Positions 1 through 11,918 of a stretch of 64,000 bases of DNA are shown piece by piece (the first letter of the stretch is position 1; the number at the start of each line of letters is the position of its first letter). The stretch spans positions 62,001-126,000 of the forward strand of contig JAMYHL010000033.1 of the NCBI GenBank assembly GCA_025531455.1, written 5' to 3'. The stretch comes from Apiotrichum sp. Y4204 (taxonomy: Eukaryota > Basidiomycota > Tremellomycetes > Trichosporonales > Trichosporonaceae). Made by a program: the position numbers and the translations under genes. The notes beneath the pieces are model-generated. The model did no database searches and was not told where the DNA came from. It was given only the letters and a program-made list of their open reading frames with translations.

Positions 1-433
1 GATCAACAAAGTCACCTAAATTGTCAGCTTGGCAGTCCAAGACAAGTCAGCTCACCCATGAATATGTAGTTTGTCTCTGGACACTGTCCTCCTATCTTGA
101 ACAGCTCCATGAGGTCGAAGAACTGGCCATGAATGTCTCCACAAATCTGTTCGCGTCAGCGCGCACCTCAGACCGAGCAACATGCGCCCACTACGCACGG
201 TGACGGGACTGTCCACGTATTGAATGTTGCCCTCATCCATCAAGATCTCCTTGGCCTTGATGCACAGCTCCTTGACTGCCGCCTCGGGAATAATCTCGCA
301 TCGTTTGAGCTGTTCGAGTTGTCTGTTGTGTCAGTGTGGGTCCACGAGCTCTTATTTGGTTAGAACAGAGGTCAAGCACACAGAGTTCCCCCGATAGTCG
401 CAGAACAACGTACTTGTCGAGGTCCGACGCCAT
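1..433 (-). CDS. PPH3: Serine/threonine protein phosphatase PP4 catalytic subunit (partial, runs off left edge)
   Basis: Catalytic subunit of protein phosphatase 4, a PP2A-family metallophosphatase acting in DNA-damage recovery and TOR-linked signalling. Exons on the minus strand are 414-433 (20 nt, start codon), 199-322, 56-146 and 1-15, with the 3' two thirds lying outside the window. The spliced N-terminus begins [16 protein letters not shown] and continues through the metal-binding motif [26 protein letters not shown] and the first residues of GDFVD. The SDLD-x-Q-x-EQL start and the VDSPVT block before GDIHGQ match PP4C better than PP6/Sit4 or Ppg1. All three introns have GT-AG ends. It diverges from NUP49. 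The family call is firm; PP4 rather than another PP2A-like enzyme is likely but rests on the N-terminal third only. Confidence 0.88.
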
Positions 434-990
434 ATTGTTGCTTATTTGGTTCGCGACGGCGATGCTCGAACGCGAATTTATGTCCGGGCGGCGTGACTCT
501 GCGCGAGCTCACGGACGGCCACTAGCTAGGGATCTCTGAGAGATCCGTTTTTGGGCGGCGACGGCGGGATGACTGGGGCCGTGGCGGTGGGGGGAAAGAG
601 CGGAACGGATGGATTCGAGGACGAGGACGCGAATGATCAAACTGACGGAGATGACATGAAAACAAACGCCGATGCACCAAACCCATAAGTCAGCAAGTCA
701 CCCAGCAGCGCGGGGGGTGCGCCGGTGAGGAGCCGATAGTTGCAAGTTGGGTGGCGAAGCGCGTGCCTTTTTTTGAAAAATCGGGGAATAAAACCCACAC
801 CAGTAGTATTCCCCGTGCCTATGCTGTATTAGGCGCACCAGTCATCTTGATCTTTGACCACCTGCCATCATCATGGTCTCTGATGTTTTGGACATCGAGC
901 ACCGCGACCCACGATCTCTTTTGAGCCGCTTCAGAAACATCATTCATTGTCAGAAGTGCATCTTCGCACTCATCAGTCAACACCAACGCA
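434..990. promoter_or_regulatory. Divergent intergenic region between PP4C and NUP49
   Basis: These 557 bases separate two divergent start codons and should hold both promoters. No clear TATA box or repeat was seen. The stretch contains a short T/A run near 770-790 and no open frame that joins to either gene. Confidence 0.5.
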
Positions 991-2602
991 ATGTCCTTGT
1001 GAGCCTCTCAGCTGCAACATTTTGACTCAGCTGACATGCCAGCTTCGGGGCTAAACCAGCCGCACCTGCCGCCGGTACGAGCACCGGCTTCGGTTTCGGC
1101 AGCACACAATCTGCGCCAGCCCAGACCGCGACGCCGAGTCTGTTCGGGCAGACGCCTGCGCAGTCAGCCGCAGGCACATCGGGCGGTACTGGTCTCTTTG
1201 GGTCAGCGCCCGCTGCGCCCGCCGGAGGGGGTGGGCTGTTCGGCTCCACAGCGTCCCAGCCCGCAGCCGGGTCCACCGGTCTCTTTGGCGCCGCGAAGCC
1301 CGCCCAGCCCGCCGGCACTGGTCTGTTCGGCAGCACCTCCCAGCCAGCGGCACCAGCGTCGACCCCAACGGGCGGGCTCTTTGGACAGCAGGCCGCCGCC
1401 CCTGCGTCGGGCACGGGCCTGTTCGGTGCGAAACCGGCCGGCTCGGGGCTGTTTGGTTCTACGGCCCAGCCGGCTTCTACCCCCGCCGCTGGGACGGGAC
1501 TGTTTGGTGCTTCGTCGACGGCCCAGCCGGCAGCTGGGTCAAGTATGTTTGGCTCCACCGCACAGCAAGCCCAGCCGGCGTCCACAGGACTCTTCGGTTC
1601 CACGGCGGGCGGCAGCAGCCTGTTCGGCGCCAAGCCTACCACTACTGCTACGAGCGGTCTGTTTGGCCAGCAGCAGCCCCAGCAGCAGGCTGCAAACCCC
1701 CTGCAGGCGTCGACTGCCGCCGGACCGTCTTCGGGCATTTCCAAGACGACAAAGTTTTCGGATCTCCCGGACAACATCCAGAAGACTATTGAGCAGATGG
1801 AGTAGGTGGATCGCATCGGGCTGAACTGACATGCAGCTCGTGGATCCAGGATCAGAAGCAGATCGGCGCGACAATCGATACTGAGACTGTCGGCCGGGCG
1901 ATATGGCAGACGTCGAGTGACGTCAAATCCGCAGGCGATGTAAGCTGATGACCCTCTCGCCGACGAGCTTTCAACTGACAATCACAGGAATACGAAGCGA
2001 TCACTCAAGGGCTGCACTCGCTGCAGCAGTCCTTGGACCAGCTTAGTACCAAAGTCACCGCGCAGGCTGCGGACCTCACCAAGCTTCTCGAGACATGGGA
2101 GGCCCACAAGCCCGTCGATGCCCGGCATTCGAGCGTGCGCGCGATCGTCCACCGCGACTTCCCGCAGGAGTACTTCTACCGCGTTGCGCAGAGCTTGGAG
2201 GAGCGCGTCAACCGATACAAGCGCAAGATTGCTGTACGTAGCCTGCCCCTGCGCGTTGCCCCGCTAACACTCGTAGCTGTTGACCCGTGCCGTGGCATCC
2301 TTGACGAACGAGCAGGCTACATTGAGTCCCCAGGGTGAGATACACTCGTCTGTATTCCGCTCACTCCCAGTCGTGGCCCAGACCATACAGAACAACCAGC
2401 AGGCCATCCTGTCCCTCGCTTCCCAGCTCGAGGGCCTGTCGCTGCGCATGAACTCGCTGCGGGCCAATTTCACGTGAGTTATCCGATTCCTATGCGATCA
2501 ACTCACACTATCAGGGACGAGTACCGGGAACGCACAAACTCGATGCGCGATCCGTTCGAGATCGCACGCGAGGCCAATGGTCTCCCGCGCACACGTGCAT
2601 AA
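991..2602 (+). CDS. NUP49: FG nucleoporin NUP49 (Nup58/45 family)
   Basis: Central-channel FG nucleoporin that forms the Nsp1-Nup57-Nup49 coiled-coil complex of the nuclear pore. Exons: 991-998, 1043-1801, 1837-1939, 1988-2233, 2277-2334, 2371-2473, 2515-2602, giving about 454 aa. The first exon is only 8 nt (ATGTCCTT) and completes MSFFGAKP after splicing. Residues up to about 230 are a GLFG/FG repeat domain (LFGST, LFGAKP, LFGQ) rich in Ala, Pro, Gly and Ser. The rest is helical, with KFSDLPDNIQ, then heptad-like stretches through SLQQSLDQLSTK and SLEERVNRYKRK, as in Nup49/Nup58. Introns are 35-48 nt. The 36-nt intron 2335-2370 also reads through in frame, so its removal is inferred rather than certain. 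Large open frames on the opposite strand over the repeats are shadows. Confidence 0.88.
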
Positions 2603-3270
2603 TGGGCCCCCGTCAGAGACACGGCGTCGGAAGTGGTGTACTGTATAGACTCGATATAGGCGGCGGCCTCCAAGGCAGATACCCGATGGTAGCGACTGCA
2701 TGCGAATGGCGACAGGCTACCCTGACTCATAGTTCTGTCGAGCAACCCACCTGGGACGCCCTTTGATCCACAGACGAATCTGCACAGGCAGAAATACTGA
2801 CTTCATCGAATCACTAACATGTCTAGTCTGCAGCTACCCCACTTGCCTTCAACTTGCTTTGAGGCCATTGCCGGGCGCGCCGCCCTTCCCGCTGGCCCCG
2901 CGCCCCCCTCCCAAAACAAAACAAGGCCGCGAGCTCGTCGCTCGCGGCTCCAGGTCCCACTGGGAATCGAACCCAGATTACAAGAACGAATGGTGGTTGA
3001 ACCCCTTCAGAATCTTATGTACTAACCGTTATACGATGGAACCAAGATGCACAGGCTCTCAGGCGCCGATCCGCGGCTCGCCGGAGACGATCAGGAGAAG
3101 AAAGGCGACGATGGACAAGGGTGAAGTGGTTAGCAGGCAAATTGGGCGCGAGAGCCTGGACGGAATGAAGTTTTGCATGATTATCCCGAGGAGAAGAGTT
3201 GACAAACGATCCATGCCCGTAAAAGTCGTATGCATGACATTAGATTATAAGGCGGTTGAAACGGGGATCC
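2603..3270. other. Intergenic region holding a tRNA gene
   Basis: The 3' ends of NUP49 and Rab5 converge here. Apart from the tRNA-Gln at 2953-3043 nothing coding is supported; a 551-base open frame on the plus strand runs through the tRNA and is not believed. Confidence 0.6.
2953..3043 (-). tRNA. tRNA-Gln: tRNA-Gln (CUG) with a 20-nt intron
   Basis: On the minus strand the acceptor arm GGTTCCA pairs with TGGGACC, the D arm contains AACGGTTAG, and the T arm is CTGGG-TTCGATT-CCCAG. The anticodon stem TAAGA/TCTTG closes a loop TTCTGA-T, giving anticodon CUG at 3008-3010. A 20-nt intron (2987-3006) sits in the canonical place, one base after the anticodon. The mature tRNA is about 71 nt before CCA addition. 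The isotype is supported both by the anticodon and by the GGTTCCA start typical of eukaryotic tRNA-Gln. Confidence 0.9.
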
Positions 3271-4270
3271 CTAGCAGGTGCACGCGCTCGGCGTCGCCTC
3301 CTTCTGGGACGTGACCTTGACGCCCTGCGGGCCCTGCTTGGGCTGTGAGAGGGGCATCTTCTTGGCTGGGGGCGTCAGTGTCGGGCGTCTCCGTTTCGCG
3401 GAAATGAGCGAGGTAAGACTGTGTGACGTACCAATGTCCATGAACATGGCCTCGACGCCCTCGCCGTTCTTTGCGCTGGCCTCGCAGAAGAGCAGATCCT
3501 CCTCCTTGGCGAATTGCTCGCCGAGCTGACGTGGGGTCTTGCGTTGCGAAGCAAGGTCGACCTTGTTGCCCACCAGCATGATCACGATGGATGGGTCTGC
3601 CTGGCGCCGGAGCTCGCGGACCCAAACCTTGGCCTTCTCGAGGGACGTCTGCGGTTAGATACATGTCCCAGGATGGGGAGATACCTCAGGGGGCTAGAGT
3701 TAGCAACGCACACACAGATGACGCACCTGGGTGATATCGTAGACGACGATCGCGGCGTTTGCATTGCGGTAGTAGATCGAGGACAGCGACCGGTAACGCT
3801 CCTGGCCAGCCTGAGGGGTTAGCGGATACGCAACGTTCCCACCCACAGTGTCCCAGATCTCAAACTTGACGTTGGTCGACGAGTCTAGAGCAACAGTCTG
3901 CGTCAAGAATGCGGCTGCCGTCAGTGGCGGTGCGAATCGAGGACTAACCGCCTGTAAATGGGGCAAAGAAGCAAGGTCAGTAACAGTTCGAGCGTCAGTG
4001 CCGGTTCGTCGCGTACCAATAGTCGACTCTCTGCATGTTAGATGGTTCCGACGCTACGCATAATGCATGCTTAACGGACGCACCGGAAATCAGAAAACTC
4101 GTTGCGCACCTGGGTGTGAGTCTTCCCTGCCAAGCTTCAACCATTCGTGCTACTCACAAACCGCAACACCAGGCTACTCTTTCCGACTGCCGATTCGCCT
4201 GCATGTAAGCTGAAGCTAATTCACAAAGCTTACCCAGCAGCACCAGCTTGAAAGAAACTGTCCGGGGCAT
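3271..4270 (-). CDS. YPT5: Rab5-type small GTPase (Ypt5/Vps21 family), nine exons
   Basis: Early-endosome Rab GTPase. Minus-strand exons: 4234-4270, 4158-4198, 4084-4109, 4017-4030 (14 nt), 3949-3951 (3 nt), 3847-3914, 3727-3810, 3432-3648, 3271-3365; total 585 nt, 194 aa. Motifs in order are the P-loop GESAVGKSS, effector loop [28 protein letters not shown] and SAKNGEG. The C-terminus is ...SACTC, a CxC geranylgeranylation signal. ESTIGAAFLTQ and AAIVVYDIT identify the Rab5 subclass. The Gly of STIGAAF is recovered only if the 3-nt exon GCG is included; both flanking introns (65 and 34 nt) have a GT donor, a CTGAC branch site and an AG end. Skipping it would stay in frame but delete one residue. 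Confidence 0.93.
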
Positions 4271-5281
4271 GATGATAACTTGTGAAGTGGTGGTGGTAGA
4301 TAGATGTTATACCGCCTGTATGTTGTTGGAGCGAGAGAGCAATGACAACAGCCAGATGATCGGGCCACACTGCGAAGCGGTGGTGCTTGGCCCACGCTCT
4401 GGGTGGCAAAAGAACGGAGCCAAACCAAAACGTAACGATCAGTCTCAGGCCCCTGGCAGCCAGGTGCATCGTAACCCCACACACTTATGGCCTATTGTGC
4501 ACTCATTTTTGCATAAAATCCTATCAGATTTTACATGGAGGTGCATGTGCATCGCTTCTTTTATCCATGAGACTCTTAACAGCATGAAGGATGCTGTTGT
4601 GGAGAAACATTCAAATGATGATGAACGCAGAAGTCTGTGCAGGTCTTGGGGGCGAGCACAGTCACGTGAGGCATAGTATTTGTGTCGTAATTGGGGGCGA
4701 ACAGCGCACAGCTTGAATAGTAAATCTGATTCCGCTAATCGGCGACGGCTTGCCTGCTGTGGGGTTGCCAATTCAACTTGCCAATTCACACTGGACTGGA
4801 AGCCATGGAATGATGGCTCGCTCATTACTGGACCGGCTCGACGCGCGGCAATTGACCTCCTTGATGAACGAGGGATCAGTTCCATTTACTCCTTTTATAT
4901 AATCCACATCTTCCATTCATCACTCATCTCCATCTCCGCGTCTTATCTTTCTTTTCTCTCGCGTCGTCATCGTCGACGTCTCTTGCTTTGTCGCCCATTT
5001 CCACGTCGTTGACCTGAGAAGACTTGGCGTGACCCAGAAGACCTCGCCGTTATTGTCAGCACGGCCCTTTATCATACCCGCGACAATCACGCGGCGTCTT
5101 CCTTCCTTCCTCCCTCTGTCCCGCCAGGGAGGCTGCTGAATCCGAGTTGAACACACAGACCCACCCAGGGTGCGCAATTAGCCGTCATCACCGCGAAGTG
5201 TCAGACTTGTCCTCGTCTTATCGTTTCTTCATTCTCTCTTGAGTGTTCCACTGTTAAGTCTGGCGTGAGGTATCAAGCGAC
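4271..5281. promoter_or_regulatory. Divergent promoter region of Rab5 and the Mei2-like gene, with TATA-like site
   Basis: About 1 kb between divergent start codons. On the plus strand a TATATAA at 4896-4902 is followed by a pyrimidine-rich leader (about 4905-5280), a layout common for fungal promoters. No open frame here joins to either gene. The TATA assignment is inference from sequence and position. Confidence 0.45.
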
Positions 5282-7484
5282 ATGGGTCGAGCACCAAGGT
5301 TCGGCAGAGACTTTCACCGTGGTGGCGGAGGTGGGCGCGGCGGGTATGGGGGTCGCGGCGGACCGCCGCCGGTGCGCGGTCGCCATGACGGGCCCCGTGG
5401 TGAGGGCCGCGGATCTGGTTCAGGCCCACCCGGGGCATCTGGTCAGTATCACCAACCTCCACGCGGTGAGAGAGGTCATCCCAACGATGGGTACGGTCAA
5501 GGCGGCTACGGTCAGTATGATGAACCCGGCCCGAGTCATCGCAGAGGTGGTCCGACTCCCCCATATGGCCGTGGAGGCCGTGGTGATCGTGATTTTACTG
5601 GTAAGCAGCCGTGTTCTCCTTCGTTGAATATGGGCCACGGAGTCGAGTAACAGAGGTGGGCGCAGAGCCGGCGTCGAGTCCCAAGTGTGCCTCAGTTAGC
5701 TTGCCGTCAGAACCCAATCATGTTTGCGTTCCCCTCTCACACGCAGGCCGTAAGACCCGTATCCCACTACAAGCTCGGGAGACTCCGACGCAAGAGACCC
5801 GCTTAGAACGTCTAGCCCGGGAACGTGTCTCGCGGACATTGTTCATCCGCAATGTGGCCGTGGGTCTTGGTCAGAGGCATTGCTTAACGTGCAGTATGAA
5901 GTCGACTCGCAGAAATTCCGCCGGCAGTTTGAGGCATTTGGTGAAATTAAGGATTGGTTTGACGCGATCCGCCGTCGGGGGATGGTGTTTGTTACCTTTG
6001 TGCGTTCACAGGCCACAGGTCAACGGGCTAACCTCATACTGACCTCAGTATGATGTCCGGGCGGCCGAGGCAGGCAGACGGGAGATGATGGGCACCAAGC
6101 TCTACGGCCGCAATGTGAGCACCCCTTCTCGCAGGTTGATCGATCTCTAATTTCAGATTGATGTGCACTTCTCTCTTCCCAAGGATCATGACCAGGACGG
6201 GCCATGTGATGCGTCGAAGAACCAAGGCTCACTCATGGTGACGCTTTCGCCGCGCCGCATGCTGGAAGAGCGCGAGCTCGGCGCAGCCGCGGAAGTGTCT
6301 GGAGCTGTCAAAGCCATCAAGAGCTGCGGCTATCAAGAGTGGGTACATGGTATTGTGCCATCTGACCCAGCAGGAAGCGCATTGTTGAGTTTTACGACAG
6401 CCGGGCCGCCCAGGACTTTTACGAACGCATGAATGAGAGGCCATTCATGGGTGGTAGGCTGCATCTGGAATACATCTGGGACGTGGGCGAAGTTGTCAAC
6501 CAGTGAGCTGCTTCGGGGACTTCCAGAGGACGCATGCTAATTTGTAGTGATGTTGTCACCGCCGACGCGATCCACCAGGCAACGACCAGCAAGCCACTCA
6601 AGAACGCACCACTGGAGGAGACCCCGCGACGCGATTCATACGAGTCGCAGCGCGGGCGGGAGCGACCCCCACACGAGCGCGACTACGAGCCTCGCCCGTA
6701 TGACGGCCCTTCGCGGTACAGTGAGACCCCTCCCGCTGCTGCGCAGCCCACAGGTCGCCTGGACCAGGCGCGCAAGGTGCAGGACCTGCTTGCATCGCTG
6801 GGTAATGTTGCCAGCCTTCCCACCGCGCAACCTGCAGCTGCTGCACCACCTCCCGCGTCATATGCCCCACCGCCCCAATATGGTCCTCCATCGACGCACG
6901 GCTATGCGCCACCGGCTCCTCCGGCGACACAGCCGTCTGCTCCTCAGCAGTTTCCGCCGTATCCCCCTCCGTCGGCGCCAGCAGCTGCACCACCTGCTGC
7001 TCCAGCGTATCCTCCGTATCCTCCGTCTTCTTCTCACTCTCACTACCCCCAACCGGCGTCTAGTTATCCTCCGCCAGCTCCAAGTTATCCTCCTTCAACT
7101 ACAAGCTATCCGCCTTCCTCGGCCCCATCATACCCGCCGGCTTCATCGAGCTATCCGCCTCCCCCAGCGCAATCGACCTCCGCACCACCTCCAGGGAATC
7201 AGTACATGTCGGGGAGCAACTATGCGTACTCACCGCCTGCCAATCACTACGCGCCCCCTGTTCCCCCCAAGGCGTCGCCTACGACTTCGGCCGCGACACT
7301 CCCAGCACAGGTACTCGCCATGCTTAACGGTCAGCAGCCGCCTCCACAGCACCAGCAGCCGCCCCCACAACACCAGCAACAGCCGGGCCGCTACGGTGCA
7401 CCGCACCAGCCCCAGGATGGCTACGATCCGAGCAACGCCAAGGTCGGCTCTCTGCTGAACATGCTGCAGCGTCCCCAGCATTGA
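5282..7484 (+). CDS. Mei2-like tandem-RRM RNA-binding protein
   Basis: Predicted RNA-binding protein of the Mei2/TEL-like group, likely cytoplasmic or nuclear mRNA control; targets are unknown. Exons: 5282-5600, 5747-5859, 5895-5999, 6049-6114, 6157-6338, 6374-6502, 6548-7484; 616 aa. Residues 1-105 are an RGG/Gly-rich region. RRM1 (about 136-208) has RNP2 LFIRNV and RNP1 RGMVFVTF, ending with IDVHFSLPKD. RRM2 (about 222-305) starts NQGSLMVTL and has the RNP1-like KRIVEFYD. The pairing SRTLFIRN ... IDVHFSLPK ... NQG is characteristic of Mei2-like proteins. Residues 306-616 are low-complexity Pro/Ser/Tyr/Gln, with many YPP and PSYPP units between 6960 and 7200. The third, C-terminal Mei2 RRM is not seen. 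The exact meiotic role cannot be read from sequence. Confidence 0.85.
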
Positions 7485-10380
7485 CCAAGTGCTAGAAACC
7501 TTACTGTACTCGCTGGCCGCTAGGTCCAGGGTCATCAAAGCGCCACAGTCCTCGCAACCGTAGCCTGAACTGTATGCAATCCACATATCGAGCAAATGCC
7601 TCGCGATCGGCACGCCAAATATCCCAACCTGAAAACTGGGGTCTGTGGTATTGGCTAGGTTGTAATTGTGCGACCACGGATGCTCTAAACTAACCTTCAT
7701 CTTACTAGGTGTTTCAAGAGCAGCGCCTGTCTCAGCGCCGCACCATTGATGTATCAGAACGAGACCATACAGTATCTTGAGTTTGACCGCATGGCCGGAA
7801 TGGTAAGCACTGCTTTCTGTGCGGACGACACTTGTCTGGAACAGCATACTTGGGATTAGGCCCGTTCTCGAGAGGTGCTGTACGAGGAACGCAGGAACCG
7901 GTGTGGAGGTAATTGGGGCCACGAGTGATCAAATATTCACGAGAGGCGGAGAATACTGACCAACTGGCAACTGAACCGGACAGTATTAGTACGAGCCAAG
8001 ACGGGACCGGCTCCGCGTGCAGGACCGGAGCCGACATCTCGTGCCCGTCCCGCTTGCACCGAGTACGCCGCTCCGGAGACTTGGATCTCGGTGCACGGCA
8101 CCCGGACAGTACTCGGCAGCGCACTGGGACCGGGACCGGATTGCCCCAACTCACTGTCCTCGGTGGTCCCGGTCTGGTCAGTCGGCCTGGAAAGTGACGC
8201 GACACACGATATGATATTCGACATGAGACGCTCAGAGTCTGAGATCTGACACAACCCGCACGAAGGAGTGCTTATGCGACACTCGCACTGCAAGGGGGTC
8301 TCCGCTAGACCGATGGGCCTAACCCACTTGATGCAACTCGTCCGAAGCGGTCCCCACGGCCCATTGTTTGTGGAGCCAGGTACGCTGGCGCTCCACAGTG
8401 GGATGGAACTAGATGAAACGCGCCGCGACGTGTGCGGTAGCTCACAGTCCTGCGATGATATCGAGATATCGAGAGACAAGAAGTGAAGAAGCAGCAATTG
8501 ACATGAGTCCGAAACTATGCAATGAAACATCCAGTCTGCGAGCTGCGTGGCCCGTATCCAAGCAATCACGTGGAGACGCAGCGTGCGTATAGTGCGTACG
8601 CGTGCGTATTCCACATCCTGAATGCGATTCCCACCAACGTCGCTGCCGTGCCGTCCGGTTGTGGACGGGACGCGTCGGCACTGACACGCAGCAGCCCGCG
8701 GGGAGGCCAACGGCACAAGTGACGAGAGCTACATATCGTTTTCATCGGGGCATGGACGAGGAATGTCGAATAAGCACCACGCGCCCAGCCACTGTCGGAC
8801 GCGCCGGCATAATTGACCCGTTCGTGATCCTCGTAATGCCTCTCGGCATACCGCCACGCTCGCCAACGCGGTTTAGTTGCAGGTCGGCGCGACAGCGCAA
8901 CATTTGGTCCGAAGACGAGGCTGGATCGTAGTTTACAGCGAAACTATTAACCAGACCCTGCGATGGCGTGTCTTGGATCACGAAGCACCTTGTGTTTACG
9001 GCACTTGTGACACGGCAAATGTTCAACAGGCACCGTCTCGGAACCACCCACCTCGGTCACCACACCTCTGCTAAAACTAACTGCTGGGGCCTCGAATCGT
9101 GAGCCAACGGATGTGAACTACACAGCTGCACAGAGAAAACACAGTGGCAGAACCCTGAAGCCATCAAGACCGAGCCAGAGCCCAAACCAACTGTCAGAAC
9201 CAAGATAGAGCCAGAGCTAATGCCGTGATGCCCATTGTCCACCGCCGCAGAGGCTGGCGACAGAGGTGGTTTTAAAAGCTTAATCGCGGTTCTGTGCGCT
9301 TATTTCCTTGTTTCGTCCCCGCCGGGCGCCGACCGAAGAGGGTGTTTTGTGGGATGTTAGCGAAGGATTGTGGCGGCGGCGGTACCACCGCCGTGCACTG
9401 TGTCGCGTTTACCGGTGCATGAGTGTGTATCATCGAAGGACGGAGTTGTAGCAACTTCAGATCTGGGCAGCAGAAGATCAAAGTATTGCGTATGCCCACT
9501 ATAGCATCTGTGCCGGCGGATGATGTTTGGGGACTCGAAGTCTCAGCATCCAGTTCCTGATTTTGCACTCACCGAGCTGCCTATTGCGCGCTCTGCCCAT
9601 ACCACCAGAGTCACGGATGTCGTCACGCAAACGTACCAACGGTGCCTGCGTATAGTGGACCACCTCCGCGGTCCAGCCCACGCACAGCAGCCGCAGATAC
9701 AGCATTCATCGCCGCGCACCGCCAAGTGCGTAAGGTGGGTAAAGTGGGGCGCTGTAGGGACCTGGCGACCTGTTCCCTTGTATACATGCATGTCTTTCAG
9801 GTCTCTTGCTCCAGCGCAAGCACCCTCTCTGCCTTGCCTTGCCTTGTCTGCAGGCATTGTTCCAGAGCGCGTTTGCGCTTGCGCTTGTTTTCGCTCCTCT
9901 CTCCCCAAGCCAGTGGGAAGACGTTACCTGCCCAGGGAGGCCTACACAAGCGCGAAAGTGTATTTGCCTGCGAGCCTTGCGGCGTTCACGAGCATCACGT
10001 TTGGGGGCTGGTGGACTACGCTGGCAGGCTGTGTCCGAGCATCCGAGGGCCTGGGATCCACAGAGAGGGCACCAGAACAAGGCTGCGAGTGCCTCCAGGT
10101 CCGCCAGAAGCCCAGGCGCAGGCGCACCAGGAGAATCACCAAAATACAGGTCGCGATGGGATTGTGATGCAAACGCAGCAAAGCAATAAACGCAGACAAA
10201 GGGCGGGGTGATACGGGGACGGACCCCAAACAAAAGCACACAAACCTGCAGCTGCATCTCGCGACCCACACCATTCTCTCCACCACCACAATCTTGTTTC
10301 TGGCCATCTCGACGACTCTTTTCACGACCCCGCTTGCTTGATTGTCTGTTTGATTGTTTGATTACCGATTGTTCGACGCG
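7485..10380. other. Gene-free interval (2.9 kb)
   Basis: Many overlapping open frames on both strands, the longest being about 260 codons at 7937-8716 (-), but none shows family motifs, splice continuity or the GC-rich third positions of the neighbouring genes. The last 200 bases are the likely promoter and leader of the UBA gene at 10381. No RNA gene or mobile element was recognised. Confidence 0.5.
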
Positions 10381-11918
10381 ATGACCGCCGTGGGAGGTAA
10401 GTAGCGAGCGCGGCACGGGTGTGATCGCATCGATTGCACCCCAGCCCTTTGCCAGGAAAGGAATGCTCGGGGTCCGAAGTACCCTGGGCAGACCGGCAAG
10501 GATTGAGACAGCTTGCCCCCGTCCATCGCTAACAGCCAGAGCCATTTCCGGGATCCGACTTCGCCCTCCGCCCGCTGCCCCCGCTTCCGTCGCGGACGTG
10601 GTGGCGTCGCTTCACCGCGCCGTCGCATGTCTCTCCCGAGTCGATACGTACCCTCGCCAACATGGGGTACGACCGCGCCGCTGCGCGCCGCGCACTCTCG
10701 CGGACGGGCAATGATTTGGCAGCCGCCATCCAGCTACTCGAGGAAGCTGACCGCGACGCCAAGCTGAGCATGACGGGCTCCTCCGCCGAGTCGTCCACCT
10801 GCCGCTCCGAGACGCGCACCCCAATCCCAGAGGAACACGAGACCGAGTTGCGGACTATGCACGAGCACAACTCCGTCCCGATCCAGAACCAGTACTCCCC
10901 CGCATCACCACCCCGACCCCGCCCCCGCAGGTTCTTCACCCTCGGCCCCCTCAACCTGCCCTCGCGGCCGAGCCGGTCTTCACGCGCAGCGAGCATCGGG
11001 TGGCCGAGCAGATCGACCCCGGCACTCGAGTCCGAGTCCGAGCGTACCGTCGCAGAGAGCATTTCGTCCGCCTCCGAGTCCCCGTGCACGCCAACGACTC
11101 CGACGGCATTCGCCGCGCAGGCGTCGTGCTCCTCCCCCGCAAGGGGGGAACGCCGCTTCGTCAGCCCACCACCGCCTCCCGTGTGTTCCGCCGGCTCTAC
11201 GTCTTCAGGAGTACGTGCGAGCGGCAGCACGCGACGGCGCTGGCCACTCCAGCTCTCAAGGCAGGAACGCGGGCCCCAGCTCGGGATGCCTGACTGGGCG
11301 CGCGTGTGGGACCGCAAGGAGCGCGAGCGCAACACTGGTGTCCCCGGCGCCGGCGCCGGCACCGACGGCGACCACGAGGCGCCGAGGCAGGCCTCTTCCA
11401 CTGTCCGGCACAGCATCCACGGCGGCGCGATCCTCCCCGTCTCGTCGCTTCCAGCACGATCCCAGTCGCACGCTGACGCTCCTGGGCATGCACACACCCG
11501 ATCACTGGGCAGCGAACGCCCGCCCCAGTGGCCGTACCTCTCCTTTGCGCATGCGCGCGCGTTATGGGATGGACGGACGATTACGACCAGCCACACCGCC
11601 GGAGACGTCGCTGCCTTGTCGAACACCTATTCTACATATGCTGGACCGGGGCCAAACCAGCCGGCGCCGCATCACCACCCGTTCGCCGCGTCGCTCGTGC
11701 ACTGCAGCACGGAGACGGCGCTGTGGGAGACGGACATGTGTGATGCGGGCTCCGACGTCGGCACGTTTGGCGTCAAGCAGCCCGACGAGTGGCACTGGAA
11801 CGGGTGCGCGAATGCCACGGTCGTCGACGACCCCGAACACGACGACGACGACTACGACGACGACGGCGTCGACGTCGAGGCCTGGCGCGCAAATATGAAT
11901 CACAGCACATTCTGGTAA
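10381..11918 (+). CDS. UBA-domain protein, relative 1
   Basis: Two exons: 10381-10396 (16 nt, MTAVG) and 10540-11918; 464 aa. The intron ends ...CTAACAGCCAG and restores MTAVGEPFPGSDFALRPLPP. A UBA-like three-helix module lies at about residues 38-75 (SIRTLANMGYDRAAARRAL, then DLAAAIQLLEE), with the MGY loop and LAAAIQ helix expected for ubiquitin-associated domains. The rest is disordered and rich in Ser, Pro and Arg, with an Asp-rich tail near residues 435-455 and a final HSTFW. The UBA module suggests ubiquitin binding; no catalytic domain is visible. The same start (MTA-) and the same domain placement occur in the gene at 20048. Function unknown. Confidence 0.8.

Noticed and set aside
977..1981. 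334-codon open frame on the minus strand over NUP49
   Set aside because: It is the mirror of the FG-repeat exon and crosses real introns; the product is Pro/Ala/Cys low complexity without domains.
7937..8716. 259-codon open frame on the minus strand
   Set aside because: No motifs, random-like composition and no splice partners; overlapping frames on both strands are equally long.
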